DNA from: a bacterium
GTDB taxonomy: Bacteria; Acidobacteriota; Thermoanaerobaculia; Multivoradales; JAHEKO01
NCBI GenBank assembly: GCA_024224155.1
Contig: JAAENP010000293.1
Span: 1 to 32,517 of the forward strand
Direction of reading: 5' to 3'
DNA length: 32,517 bases
Below, piece by piece: positions 7,701 to 16,280 of the stretch. Position numbers and translations under genes: made by a program. Each line of letters begins with the position of its first letter. The stretch's first letter is position 1. The notes under the pieces are model-generated. The model had not been told where the DNA came from and searched no databases. It saw only the letters and a program-made list of their open reading frames with translations.

Positions 7701-10700
7701 ATGTCTCGGTTTGTGGCCTCGGGCCGCTTGTTTCTCGCGTTGATGGTCGGCGTCGCCGCCTCGCTGGCGCTCGTCTCGTCTCTCGAGGCCGCCCTGGCGT
7801 TCAGCAACGTAGTCATTGATTCGTCCAATCCGACGAACCCTCACTGCAAGACCCTGGGCGACATCGACGGTGACGGCTTTCTAGACGCCGTAGCGGCCAG
7901 CTCCAGCGGCGCGGGCATGTTCTGGTACGAGTACCCAACGTGGACGAAGCACACGATTCGGGCGTCCGGGTCCTGGACCACCGACATGCAGGTCGGAGAC
8001 ATCGATGGCGACGGGGATCTCGATGTCGTGATCCCGGATTCGAGCGCCATCAAGTGGTACGAAAACCCGCGGCCCGGCTTCGATCCGAGGACCGCGACCT
8101 GGACCGAGCATACGATCGGCGTGGCGGGAGCCAACCATCACGACGTCGAAGTTGCGGACATGGAGCCGGATGGGGACTTGGACGTCGTGTCGCGAAAGAA
8201 GAACGGCAACGATACGTCCTTCTGGCGCCAGGGTCCTGCCAACGTCTGGACCAGGGTCTCGCTGCCGTCGGCCGCCGGCGAAGGTACGGCCCTGGGGGAC
8301 CTCGACGGCGATGGCGACCTCGATGTCGCCCACAACGGATTCTGGGTCCGCCAGGGGACGCCGACGAGTTGGACCTCGCACACCATCGACACCAACTGGG
8401 CGAGCGACGTAGGTGTGACCATCGCGGACATCGATGGCAATGGCGACCTGGACGTCGTTCTCGGTCCGTCCGAGAGCGCGGGCCGTTTGTCCTGGTACGA
8501 GGCCATCGATCCGGTGGCCGGTCCCTGGGTCGAGCATCCGATCGATCCGTCGGTGACCTTCCTTCATACCTTCAAGACCGCCGATATGGACCACGACGGC
8601 GATCTCGATCTGGTGACGGCCGAGATGCATCAGTCGTCCGATCCGGACGAGGTTTCGATCTACTTCAACGAGTCGAACGGCACTTCGTGGTCGCAGCAGG
8701 TTGTGGCCGAGTCGGGGTCGCACAATGTTCGAGTGGGCGACATCGGCAGCGACGGCGATCTCGACATCTTTGGCGCCAACTGGAATGACGGCGCCCCCAA
8801 CTCGGCGGTGATCGAGATGTGGGAGAACACGACGTCACCGCTGCCGCTCGGTACCTGGCAGCGTCACATCCTCGAGACCTCGCTGCCGTGGAACGCGGTC
8901 TTCGTCTACGGGCGGGATTTGAACGGCGACGGCCTGCTGGACCTCGCAACCGGCGGCTGGTGGTATCCGAACCCGGGCAACCTCGGCGGCGCCTGGACGC
9001 GGCAGTCGATCGGAGCGCCGCTCCACAACGTCGCTGCTGTCCACGACTTCGACAACGACGGGGATCTAGACGTTTTCGGGACCGACGGCCAGCCTGGCGG
9101 CGAGGACTTGTCCTGGGCGCGCAACGACGGCACGGGCACCTTCACCAACTTCGACATCACCAACATGGCAACCGCGGGCGACTTTCTCCAGGGCGTCAGC
9201 CTCCATCAGGTGATCGCTGGCGGCCAGGAGGAAATCATTCTCTCGTGGCACAACGGCGGCTCGGGCACCGCCATGCTCTCGATCCCCGATGACCCGACAA
9301 CGGCCGCCTGGCCGCTGACCGTTCTGAGTGCTACCACCAATCAGGAGCAGGTTCCCACTGGTGATCTGGACGGCGACGGGGACCTCGACATCCATCTCGG
9401 CACGTCCTGGCTGCGGCAGGACGCCGGCGGGGTCTTCTCGACCCAGAGCGGCATTACCCTGAGCGGTGGCGGCGTACCCGATCGGGTGGTCCTGGCCGAT
9501 CTCGACGATGACGGCGATCTGGATGTGGTGATCGGAGTCGAGTTCGCCTCGACTCTGGTCTGGGGCGAGAACGACGGCGCCGGCGGCACCTGGACCGAGC
9601 ACGCCATCGCCACCGACTTCGACTACTTCAGCGTCGACGCCCGGGACGTCGACGGCGACGGCGACATCGATGTCGTCGGTGGCGCTCACCAGGGCAGCGG
9701 CGAGGTCTCGATCTACGCCAACAACGGCACCGGAACGGCCTGGACCACCCACGTGGTCGATAGTGGGACCTCGGCGGCCGTCGATCATCATGACGGCACC
9801 ATCCTGGTCGACATGGACCTCGACCGAGATCTTGACATCGTCTCGGTCGGCTGGACCAAGCGAAGTCTGGTGATCTACGAGAACCTGGCGATCGACGATG
9901 GCCCGATGATCGATACGACCCCGCCGGCGATCGCGTCGGTTTCGGCGCACGGCATTCCAACCCGAGTCGTGGTCGACTTCAGCGAGCCGCTGGAAGCGGT
10001 AACGGCCCAGAACGCGGCCAACTACGCCATCTCGAATGGCGTTGCTGTGACCGGCGCCGTGCTGGCCGCCAACCAGCAGGCGGTCACGCTGACCACTACG
10101 GCTCTCACCTCGGGCGTCGACTACCTCCTGACGGTCAACGCCGTCCAGGATCTGGCCGGGAATCCGGTCGTCCCGGGCTCGACCGCGCCCTTCGCGCTCG
10201 GCGCGGGCGATCCGACGGCCGGCCTGGTCGCCTGGTGGCCGTTCGACGAGGGCGAGGGGACGGTCGCGATCGACGCCTCGGGCGGCGGCCACACCGGTTT
10301 CTTGACCAACGGGCCCCAATGGAGCGCGGAGCCGTCGGGCTCGGCCCTCGCCTTCGATGGCTCGAACGACTACGTCGACGCCGGCAGCTTTGACGTCTCG
10401 GGCTCGGCCCTGACCCTTGCCGCCTGGGTCTACGCCGAGAACCTGGCCAATTGCTCGTCGAACGATTGCCGCATCCTCTCGAAGTCCACCGGTACCGCCG
10501 AGGCCGACCACTACTTCATGTTGAGCACGATCTCGGGTGGCGGGGGGAGCCGGCTCCGGTTTCGTTTGAAAACCGGCGGCACGACCACGACCCTGATCGC
10601 CTCGAGCGGCGACCTGCCCGAGAACGTCTGGATACACGTCGCGGCGGTCTACGACGGAGCCCCGGACACGGAGACTATGGAGCTCTTCCTCGACGGCGTG

Positions 10701-11684
10701 TCGGTCGGCAGCACGGCGAAAACGGGCAGTCTCAGTGTGAGCCCGGCGGTGCCGGTGTGGATCGGAGGCAACCCGACCGAGCCGACGAGCAAGCCCTGGA
10801 AGGGCAGACTCGACGACGTCAGGGTCTACGATCGCGCGCTTTCGGCGTCCGAGCTCGCCGCCCTGCCGCCGCCGAGCGAGCAGGGGATCTTCGCCGATGG
10901 GTTCGAATCCGGAGATGTCTCAGCCTGGAGCCGGACCCGAATCGGATCGCTCCAGGTTCTGAGCGACGCGGCGAGAGTCGGCACGCGCGGTCTGCGGGCC
11001 AAGGCCGGGACCAGCTGCGCGGCGGCGGATTTCGTGACCATCGAGCCGCCGACCACCACCCTCCAGGGAGCTCATGAAGCCTGCCGCGAGCTCCTGGTGC
11101 AGGGCGTAGAAGTCGTCGCACCCGGGGCGACCCTCCGGGCCGGGGAGGCGATTGCACTTGGGCAGGACTTTATTACGAGCGCCGACCTGACCGTCGAGAT
11201 CGACCCGCTTCTCACACCGCTCGCCTGGATACGAGACACGTCTCCGGGCGGCGAGACCGCGTACACCGCCGAATTCGACATGCGCCTCGACGGTCTGACG
11301 CTCGGCGGGGCAGACCGCCTCGAAGCCCTGGTCGCTCGGTCGGCGACCGGCGAGGTGAGCTTCCGGATGGTTCTGCAGTCGGACGGTGCCGGCGGCCACG
11401 AGGCCCTGCTCGAGGCTCGACGAGACGACGGCTCGGTTGCGGCGACTTTGTCCGGTCAGGAGGCGGCGATCGGCGCGGGCTGGCACCGCGTGCGGCTCGA
11501 GTGGCGGGCCGGAGCGGGAACCGGCGCGCTGGCGCTCTTTCTGGATGGCGCGGCCTCCGGCGAGCTTACCGGCCTGGTCAACGGCACTCGCCGGGTCGAT
11601 ACGATCGATTGGGGAGTCGTCGCCGGATCCCTCGCCGGGGCATCGGGCTCGATCGACCTCGACGGCTTCGCGTCGTGGAGGTGA
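7701..11684 (+). CDS. FG-GAP/VCBS, SbsA-like Ig and LamG secreted protein with nested 3-coathanger-like module
   Basis: 1327 residues from ATG 7701, which places a clean signal peptide at the N-terminus (FLALMVGVAASLALVSSLEAALA). An in-frame GTG at 7650 would add 17 residues. Residues ~35-735 contain about 13 Ca-binding-type DxDGDGDLD motifs typical of FG-GAP/VCBS repeats, probably one or two beta-propellers. Residues ~738-834 (DTTPPAIASVSA to LAGNPV) are an SbsA-type Ig domain. Residues ~841-1055 are a LamG/concanavalin-like domain (GLVAWWPFDEGEG). From ~1064 a DGFESGDVSAWS-type domain follows, split by a 3-coathanger-like insert at ~1102-1175. Likely an extracellular glycan-binding or adhesive protein. 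No anchoring tail is visible. It ends one base from the convergent dctP stop. Confidence 0.85.
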   Translation: MSRFVASGRLFLALMVGVAASLALVSSLEAALAFSNVVIDSSNPTNPHCKTLGDIDGDGFLDAVAASSSGAGMFWYEYPTWTKHTIRASGSWTTDMQVGDIDGDGDLDVVIPDSSAIKWYENPRPGFDPRTATWTEHTIGVAGANHHDVEVADMEPDGDLDVVSRKKNGNDTSFWRQGPANVWTRVSLPSAAGEGTALGDLDGDGDLDVAHNGFWVRQGTPTSWTSHTIDTNWASDVGVTIADIDGNGDLDVVLGPSESAGRLSWYEAIDPVAGPWVEHPIDPSVTFLHTFKTADMDHDGDLDLVTAEMHQSSDPDEVSIYFNESNGTSWSQQVVAESGSHNVRVGDIGSDGDLDIFGANWNDGAPNSAVIEMWENTTSPLPLGTWQRHILETSLPWNAVFVYGRDLNGDGLLDLATGGWWYPNPGNLGGAWTRQSIGAPLHNVAAVHDFDNDGDLDVFGTDGQPGGEDLSWARNDGTGTFTNFDITNMATAGDFLQGVSLHQVIAGGQEEIILSWHNGGSGTAMLSIPDDPTTAAWPLTVLSATTNQEQVPTGDLDGDGDLDIHLGTSWLRQDAGGVFSTQSGITLSGGGVPDRVVLADLDDDGDLDVVIGVEFASTLVWGENDGAGGTWTEHAIATDFDYFSVDARDVDGDGDIDVVGGAHQGSGEVSIYANNGTGTAWTTHVVDSGTSAAVDHHDGTILVDMDLDRDLDIVSVGWTKRSLVIYENLAIDDGPMIDTTPPAIASVSAHGIPTRVVVDFSEPLEAVTAQNAANYAISNGVAVTGAVLAANQQAVTLTTTALTSGVDYLLTVNAVQDLAGNPVVPGSTAPFALGAGDPTAGLVAWWPFDEGEGTVAIDASGGGHTGFLTNGPQWSAEPSGSALAFDGSNDYVDAGSFDVSGSALTLAAWVYAENLANCSSNDCRILSKSTGTAEADHYFMLSTISGGGGSRLRFRLKTGGTTTTLIASSGDLPENVWIHVAAVYDGAPDTETMELFLDGVSVGSTAKTGSLSVSPAVPVWIGGNPTEPTSKPWKGRLDDVRVYDRALSASELAALPPPSEQGIFADGFESGDVSAWSRTRIGSLQVLSDAARVGTRGLRAKAGTSCAAADFVTIEPPTTTLQGAHEACRELLVQGVEVVAPGATLRAGEAIALGQDFITSADLTVEIDPLLTPLAWIRDTSPGGETAYTAEFDMRLDGLTLGGADRLEALVARSATGEVSFRMVLQSDGAGGHEALLEARRDDGSVAATLSGQEAAIGAGWHRVRLEWRAGAGTGALALFLDGAASGELTGLVNGTRRVDTIDWGVVAGSLAGASGSIDLDGFASWR

Positions 11685-11685
11685 G

Positions 11686-12687
11686 TTAGCGCTTCGAGCG
11701 GATGCGCTCGACCAGGTCGCCGTAGCGGCCGGCGTGCTTGTCGTAGACCGGCTCGACGGCTTGGCGAAAGGCCTCGGGATCGTCGACCTCGTTGATCACC
11801 GAGCCGGCCTCGGTGACCGCTTGCGCGGCCTGCTTGCGGTAGTCGGCCCAGAACCGCCGCTGAGCTAGGGCCGAAGCTTCGGCCGCCGCGCGCAGGGCCT
11901 TCTGCTCATCGACCGATAGCTCCTGCCAGCGCTCGCGGGAGACCAGCACCACGTCGGGGATGATGGCGTGGCGGTCGGCCGAGTAGAAGCCGGCGGCTTC
12001 GAAATGGCGCTCCGATCGATACGACGGCAAGTTGTTTTCGGCACCATCGATCGCCCCGGTGTGGAGGCTGGTGTAGACCTGCTTGAAGCCGAGGGCCACG
12101 GGCGAGGCTCCCAACGACTCGACCAGGTCCCGCATCATCTCCGAGCGTTGGACGCGGATCTTGAGCCCGACAAGATCTTTGGGCCGGTGAATCGGTCGCG
12201 TGCGGTTGTAGAAGGAGCGCGCGCCGGCGTCGTACCAGGCGAGCGGTACGAATCCGGCCTCGATCAGACCGGCCGAGATCTCGTCGCCGATCTCACCCTC
12301 GAGGACTGTCCAGAGATGGCCGCTGTCACGGAACAGGAACGGCAGGGCCAGCACGCCCGCGACCGGCGCGAATTCCTGAAGCGGCGCCGCCGAGGCGCAG
12401 ACCATCTGAAGCGCGCCGAACCGCAGCTTCTCGAGCGTTTCTTTTTCATTGCCGAGAACGCCCCCGAGCTGCAGGTCGAGCTCGACGCGGCGGGCGAGCG
12501 TAGGATCGGCGGCTACCAGCTCGGCGAACCGGACCAGACCGCGAGCGGTGGGGTAGGTCTCGATGTGGACGTTCGAGAGCACCCAGGACTCGGGCCCATC
12601 CTGCGCGGTCGGGGAGCAACCCCCAAGTCCCAGAGCGGTCATCAGGCTGCCGAATCCGATCAGGCTGGCCAGCCCGAGACGAATCAT
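11686..12687 (-). CDS. dctP: TRAP transporter substrate-binding lipoprotein (DctP family)
   Basis: 333 residues. The N-terminus is a lipoprotein signal with lipobox LGGC, so the protein is probably tethered to a membrane on its periplasmic side. DctP hallmarks are GLKIRVQRSEMMRDLVESLG, a YTSLHTGAIDGAENN segment and W-x-L-S near the end. It captures a carboxylate-bearing ligand and delivers it to DctQM, driven by an ion gradient. The KIRVQ/IDGAENN pattern is shared with many sugar-acid and C4-dicarboxylate binders, so the exact ligand cannot be read from sequence alone. It is the last gene of a dctQ-dctM-dctP unit, 16 bases after the dctM stop. Adjacent to it across dctQM is a kinase with a uronate-kinase-like change, which favours a uronate ligand by context. 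Confidence 0.85.
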   Translation of the reverse strand: MIRLGLASLIGFGSLMTALGLGGCSPTAQDGPESWVLSNVHIETYPTARGLVRFAELVAADPTLARRVELDLQLGGVLGNEKETLEKLRFGALQMVCASAAPLQEFAPVAGVLALPFLFRDSGHLWTVLEGEIGDEISAGLIEAGFVPLAWYDAGARSFYNRTRPIHRPKDLVGLKIRVQRSEMMRDLVESLGASPVALGFKQVYTSLHTGAIDGAENNLPSYRSERHFEAAGFYSADRHAIIPDVVLVSRERWQELSVDEQKALRAAAEASALAQRRFWADYRKQAAQAVTEAGSVINEVDDPEAFRQAVEPVYDKHAGRYGDLVERIRSKR

Positions 12688-12703
12688 TGATCCGCGCCCG
12701 TCT

Positions 12704-14005
12704 CTAGGTGCTCCGAGCGATCCAGTCGGGAAGCCACAACGAGAGCTCGGGAATGAAAGTGACCAGTAGCAGGACGACGATCATGACCAGATAGAACGGC
12801 ACCAGAGCCCGAGAGGTCGATTCGATCGAAGTCTTGCCGATGGCGCATCCGACGAAGAGTGTACTGCCCACCGGCGGCGTGCACAGCCCGATCCCCAGAT
12901 TCAGGAGCAGGATGATTCCGAACTGGATCGGATCGAGTCCCAGGCCTTCGGCGACCGGCAGCAGAATCGGCGTCAGGATCACGATCAGCGCCGCCATGTC
13001 CATGATCGCACCCAGGGCGAGCACGAGGACATTGAGAATCAGCAGAAGCGCGACTCGACTCGCCGGCAGGGCCGACAGCCACTCGGCCAGAAGTCGCGGC
13101 ACGTGCAGGTACGTCAGTGCCTCACCGAAGGCCGCGGCCGCGCCGATCAGGATCATCACCATGCCGGAGGTGCGGACCGCGCGGCGCAGGATGCCGCCGT
13201 AGGCGCGCAGGTCGAGCGATCGATACACGAACGACGAGACCATCACCGACCAGACCACCGCGATCACCGCCGACTGATGGGCCGGCGCCCAGCCCAGGGT
13301 GAGCGGCACGAGGATGATGAACGGAGTGAGCAGTGCCGGCAGCGCGGAGGCGGCGGCGCGCAGGGCATGTCGAAGGCTGAAGCTCTTGCCCTTCGGGTAG
13401 CCGCGGCGCTTCGCCACCCACGCCGAGAGGATCATCAAAGACAATCCGACCAGGATTCCCGGCACATAGCCGGCGAGAAAAAGGGCTTGGATCGAGACCG
13501 TGCCTCCCGCCGCCAGTGAGTAGAGGATGGCGTTGTGAGAGGGCGGCAGGATGATGCCCTGGGTCGACGAGGCGACCGTCACGGCGACCGAGAAGTCACG
13601 ATCGTAGCCGCGCTCGGCCATCGTCGGTATCAAAACCGGTCCGATGGACGCGGTGTCGGCGACGCTCGAGCCCGACATGCCGCCGAAGAACAGCGAGGCC
13701 ATGACGTTGACCATCGCCAGGCCTCCGCGTACGAAGCCGATCAACGCGTTGGCGAGGTCGACCAGCCGGCGGGCCATCCCGCCGGTGCTCATGATCTCGC
13801 CGCATAGGATGAAGAACGGAATCGCGAGCAGCGTCGGCTCGGCGATCTGGGTCGCGATCTTCTGGACCACCGAGAGCGCCGGGAGTCCCGAAGCGAAGAA
13901 GAAGACGAAGGCCGAGAGTCCGAGGCTGAAGGCCACCGGTACCCTGAGGACCAGCAGGAGCGCGAAGCAGCCGAAAACCAGGAGCGCGAGTGCGGGGTCG
14001 CTCAT
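12704..14005 (-). CDS. dctM: TRAP transporter large permease subunit
   Basis: 433 residues from ATG at 14005 (MSDPALALLVFGCF). Its start codon overlaps the dctQ stop by four bases (ATGA), a translational-coupling arrangement, so I rejected the upstream in-frame start at 14140. The protein is almost entirely hydrophobic, with about a dozen predicted helices. Family segments include PFFILCGEIMSTGGMARRLVDLANALIG, GGMSGSSVADTASIGPVLIPTM and LNLGIGLCTPPVGSTLFVG; only their positions matter here, near residues 50-80, 95-120 and 350-370. It forms the ion-coupled translocation channel with DctQ. Confidence 0.9.
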   Translation of the reverse strand: MSDPALALLVFGCFALLLVLRVPVAFSLGLSAFVFFFASGLPALSVVQKIATQIAEPTLLAIPFFILCGEIMSTGGMARRLVDLANALIGFVRGGLAMVNVMASLFFGGMSGSSVADTASIGPVLIPTMAERGYDRDFSVAVTVASSTQGIILPPSHNAILYSLAAGGTVSIQALFLAGYVPGILVGLSLMILSAWVAKRRGYPKGKSFSLRHALRAAASALPALLTPFIILVPLTLGWAPAHQSAVIAVVWSVMVSSFVYRSLDLRAYGGILRRAVRTSGMVMILIGAAAAFGEALTYLHVPRLLAEWLSALPASRVALLLILNVLVLALGAIMDMAALIVILTPILLPVAEGLGLDPIQFGIILLLNLGIGLCTPPVGSTLFVGCAIGKTSIESTSRALVPFYLVMIVVLLLVTFIPELSLWLPDWIARST

Positions 14006-14508
14006 TCGACCGGCGGCAGCGCGGCGTCTGCCGGTCGTGCGCTGGCTCCGCTGGCGCCGGAGATCGCCTGTTGCAAGCCGAGCCAGGCGATCAGGCCCCC
14101 GGCGACGACCGCGGGCTGGTAATGGACCGATGCGCTCCATCCGGTCCCCGGTAGCGTGTTTTGAACAGCGAGGACCAGGCGCGCGCCGTAGATCGCGAGC
14201 AGGACTCCGAACGCCGCATTGGCAACGCCGGGAGCCCGCGCCAGCGTCGGTTGCCAGCGAGCGGGCAGGCTACGGGCGACGAGATCGACGGCGAGGTGAA
14301 GACCTTCGGCCAGGCAATAGGCGGCGGCCAGAAGCGCCAGCCAGACCACCAAGACGCCTTGGATTTCCTCGATCGCGGCAAAAGACCTGCGCCAGAGCGT
14401 CCAGGCGAAGAGCTCGAAAGCCGCGTTGAGTGTCAACAGGCCCAGCAGGCCGGCGCAAACCGGCTCGAGAACTCGGACCAGCCTGCTCGAGCTCGCTCCT
14501 TCCAACAT
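14002..14508 (-). CDS. dctQ: TRAP transporter small permease subunit
   Basis: 168 residues with four hydrophobic segments, the usual DctQ size and topology. A conserved-looking WRRSFAAIEEIQGVLVVW region links helices 1 and 2. It is the first gene of the dctQMP unit and overlaps dctM by four bases. It has no obvious Shine-Dalgarno sequence. A minus-strand promoter candidate lies just upstream, giving a very short leader. Its start codon is about 43 bases from the start of the divergent sugar kinase, so the control regions of transporter and kinase must overlap. Confidence 0.85.
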   Translation of the reverse strand: MLEGASSSRLVRVLEPVCAGLLGLLTLNAAFELFAWTLWRRSFAAIEEIQGVLVVWLALLAAAYCLAEGLHLAVDLVARSLPARWQPTLARAPGVANAAFGVLLAIYGARLVLAVQNTLPGTGWSASVHYQPAVVAGGLIAWLGLQQAISGASGASARPADAALPPVE

Positions 14509-14522
14509 GGTCGTCGTTGGTT

Positions 14523-14550
14523 ATTCTATCGGCCTTATGGTCGGCGTCAG
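14523..14550 (-). promoter_or_regulatory. Candidate promoter for dctQMP
   Basis: Read on the minus strand, CTGACG (14550-14545), 16 bases, TAGAAT (14528-14523). The -10 matches five of six consensus bases, the -35 four of six. Transcription would begin about eight bases before the dctQ ATG, giving an almost leaderless mRNA. It lies inside the divergent transporter/kinase gap. Confidence 0.3.
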
Positions 14551-14551
14551 G

Positions 14552-15781
14552 ATGGATGCGCGGTCGCGTGTGCTGGAAGGCTTTCGGCTTCGCTTCGGCG
14601 GCGAGCCCGAGTGGCTGGTTCGGGCGCCGGGCCGGGCCAACATCCTCGGAGCCCATATCGACTACAGCGAAGGCTGGGTGCTGCCGGGGGCTCTCGATCG
14701 TTCGGTTTGGCTAGCGTGTCGTGCCGCAGCCGGGGGAGAGAGGAAGACCTCGGTGATTCGAGCCCTCGACATCGACGCGGGCGCGGAGTCGGGCGCGGAT
14801 GCCGAGCTCGACGCCGAGTGGTTGCCTGTGCCGGTCGCGGAGAGGGACATCGAGCACCAGGGCGGGAGCTCGAGCTGGCTCGATCTTCCGCGAGGCGTTG
14901 CCTGGGCCCTGGCGAGAGCCGGGCATCAGGTGCCGCCGATCGAGGCGGCCTTCGCCAGTGACCTGCCGATCGGTGCCGGCGTCAGCTCCTCGGCGGCGGT
15001 CGAGGTCGCCTTTCTGATGGCCTGGGAGGCGGCGGCCGGCATCACGATCGGCGGCGTCGAGCGCGCCCGAGTGGGGCGTCGCGTCGAGAATGACTATCTC
15101 GGCGTACGCTCCGGAATCATGGACCAGTTCACCTCGATCCACGGCCGGTCCGGGCATCTGATTTTGCTGGATTGTCGCGACTTGAGCTTCGAGCAGGTCC
15201 CGCTGCCCGGTGAGGTTGCCATCGTGGTTGCCGACACCGGGGTTCGCCGCACGCTGGTCGACTCCGACTACAACAGCCGCCCCGACGAATGCCGGCGGGC
15301 GGTGGAGCGGCTGCGCGAGTTTCTGCCGGGGATTAGGACCTTGCGCGACGTCACCCTCGCCGATCTGGAGCAGCACGGGGCGGCGCTGTCGTCGACCCTG
15401 CGCAAGCGCGCGCGCCACGCGGTGGGGGAATGCCGCCGTGTGCTCGACGGCGCCGAAGCGCTTCGAAGCGGAAATCTGCTCCGGTTCGGCGAATTGATGC
15501 GTGAGTCTCACCAGAGCTCCCGGGACCTGTACGAGGTCTCGATTCCCGAGCTCGATGCGTTGGCCCATGCCGCCTGGTCCTCGCCGGGCTGCTACGGCGC
15601 GCGCCTGAGCGGTGCCGGCTTCGGCGGCTGCGTTATCGCGCTGGTCGAGGCCGACGCCGCCGGCGAGGTCGAGCGTCGTCTCTGGCGTGACTTCGAGCGC
15701 GCCTTCGGTCGGTCCTGCGCGACCTTCGTCTCCGGATTCGGCGAGGGCGCCGCCCTCGAGCCCATCGATCCAGGAGACTGA
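14552..15781 (+). CDS. GHMP sugar-1-kinase, galactokinase family, with Glu-to-Ala change in the sugar site
   Basis: 409 residues from ATG 14552, which aligns with the usual galactokinase N-terminus; ATGs at 14537 and 14507 are alternatives, and none has a good ribosome binding site. Family features are all present: PGRAN at 26-30, the phosphate loop LPIGAGVSSSAA at 139-149, GIMDQ with catalytic D191, DTGVRR and Y240, and LSGAGFGGC at 352-360. The signature GEHTDY reads GAHIDY here, so Ala34 replaces the Glu that contacts galactose (Glu43 in human GALK1). R28, H35, D37 and Y240 are kept. I recall plant galacturonokinase having GAHID at this position. The enzyme should transfer ATP phosphate to the C1 of a hexose-type sugar. 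A uronic acid is the inferred substrate, galactose the alternative. Confidence 0.8.
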   Translation: MDARSRVLEGFRLRFGGEPEWLVRAPGRANILGAHIDYSEGWVLPGALDRSVWLACRAAAGGERKTSVIRALDIDAGAESGADAELDAEWLPVPVAERDIEHQGGSSSWLDLPRGVAWALARAGHQVPPIEAAFASDLPIGAGVSSSAAVEVAFLMAWEAAAGITIGGVERARVGRRVENDYLGVRSGIMDQFTSIHGRSGHLILLDCRDLSFEQVPLPGEVAIVVADTGVRRTLVDSDYNSRPDECRRAVERLREFLPGIRTLRDVTLADLEQHGAALSSTLRKRARHAVGECRRVLDGAEALRSGNLLRFGELMRESHQSSRDLYEVSIPELDALAHAAWSSPGCYGARLSGAGFGGCVIALVEADAAGEVERRLWRDFERAFGRSCATFVSGFGEGAALEPIDPGD

Positions 15782-15805
15782 GTATCGAGGGACCGGAAGG
15801 GTATC

Positions 15806-15835
15806 GGGGACAGTCACCGCCGACGGTAAGCGGCG
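15806..15835 (+). repeat. GGGGACAGTCACC element plus small hairpin
   Basis: GGGGACAGTCACC occupies 15806-15818 and recurs exactly at 17452-17464. Directly after it CGCCG (15818-15822) pairs with CGGCG (15831-15835). It has no T-run, so it is not a clear terminator for the kinase. It looks like half of a REP-type palindrome. Confidence 0.5.
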
Positions 15836-15858
15836 CAGGGGGGATTGGCCGGAAGCGC

Positions 15859-15906
15859 TTGACAAGGGGTATATATCGGAGTACTATATATCTAGATTCG
15901 ATATAT
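15859..15906 (+). promoter_or_regulatory. Promoter and probable PadR operator
   Basis: TTGACA (15859-15864), 17 bases, TACTAT (15882-15887). A perfect inverted repeat, ATATATCG (15871-15878) and CGATATAT (15899-15906), is centred on the -10. The TA-rich palindrome stands out in GC-rich surroundings and overlaps the polymerase site, as expected for autorepression by the PadR protein encoded 20 bases downstream. Confidence 0.7.
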
Positions 15907-15926
15907 AGAGACTCGAAAGGTAATCC

Positions 15927-16280
15927 ATGCACGCCCCAAAAGCCACGGTCGAGATCCAGAACCTATCTCGCGACTGCCACCAGGCGCTGATTCTGGCCAT
16001 CCTCTCGTCGGGGCCACATCACGGCTACCAGTTGGCCCTGGAGCTGGAGGAGAGAAGCGATGGCGCCTTTCGCTTCAAACACGGGACCCTCTATCCGATT
16101 CTGCACCGGCTCGAGCTCGAGAGTCTCATTCAAGGGGAATGGTTGGATGAACAGAGCAAGCGCAAGCGCAAGCGCTACGCCTTGACTCGAGCCGGGCGGA
16201 AGCGCCTGGCCGAGCGAGTCGAGGCCTGGCGAGGCTTCTTTTCCCGTTTCTTTTCGATCGTCGAGGAGGCAAAGTCATGA
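15927..16280 (+). CDS. PadR-family transcriptional regulator
   Basis: 117 residues, typical of short PadR (subfamily 2) proteins. The winged-helix domain covers nearly all of it: LILAILSSGPHHGYQLALEL at ~21-40, then FRFKHGTLYPILHRLE, which is the PadR recognition-helix signature (GTLYPxLxRLE), and a basic wing (SKRKRKRYALT). It ends in an amphipathic dimerisation helix. AAAGG precedes the ATG by a few bases. Its ATGA overlap with the next gene indicates translational coupling to a membrane protein. PadR proteins usually repress their own operon and respond to a small ligand or envelope stress; here the palindrome over the -10 is the likely site. Confidence 0.9.
   Translation: MHAPKATVEIQNLSRDCHQALILAILSSGPHHGYQLALELEERSDGAFRFKHGTLYPILHRLELESLIQGEWLDEQSKRKRKRYALTRAGRKRLAERVEAWRGFFSRFFSIVEEAKS

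Noticed and set aside
9066-10637. Long minus-strand open frame (523 codons) opposite the FG-GAP gene
   Set aside because: It is antisense to a gene with clear repeats and domains. Its product is low-complexity Arg/Gly/Val-rich, a usual shadow in high-GC DNA.
11680-11720. Terminator between the FG-GAP gene and dctP
   Set aside because: Only one base separates the convergent stop codons, and I found no hairpin with a T-run.
14006-14140. N-terminal extension of dctM
   Set aside because: The extension is Arg-rich and overlaps dctQ; ATG 14005 gives the standard hydrophobic DctM start and an ATGA overlap.
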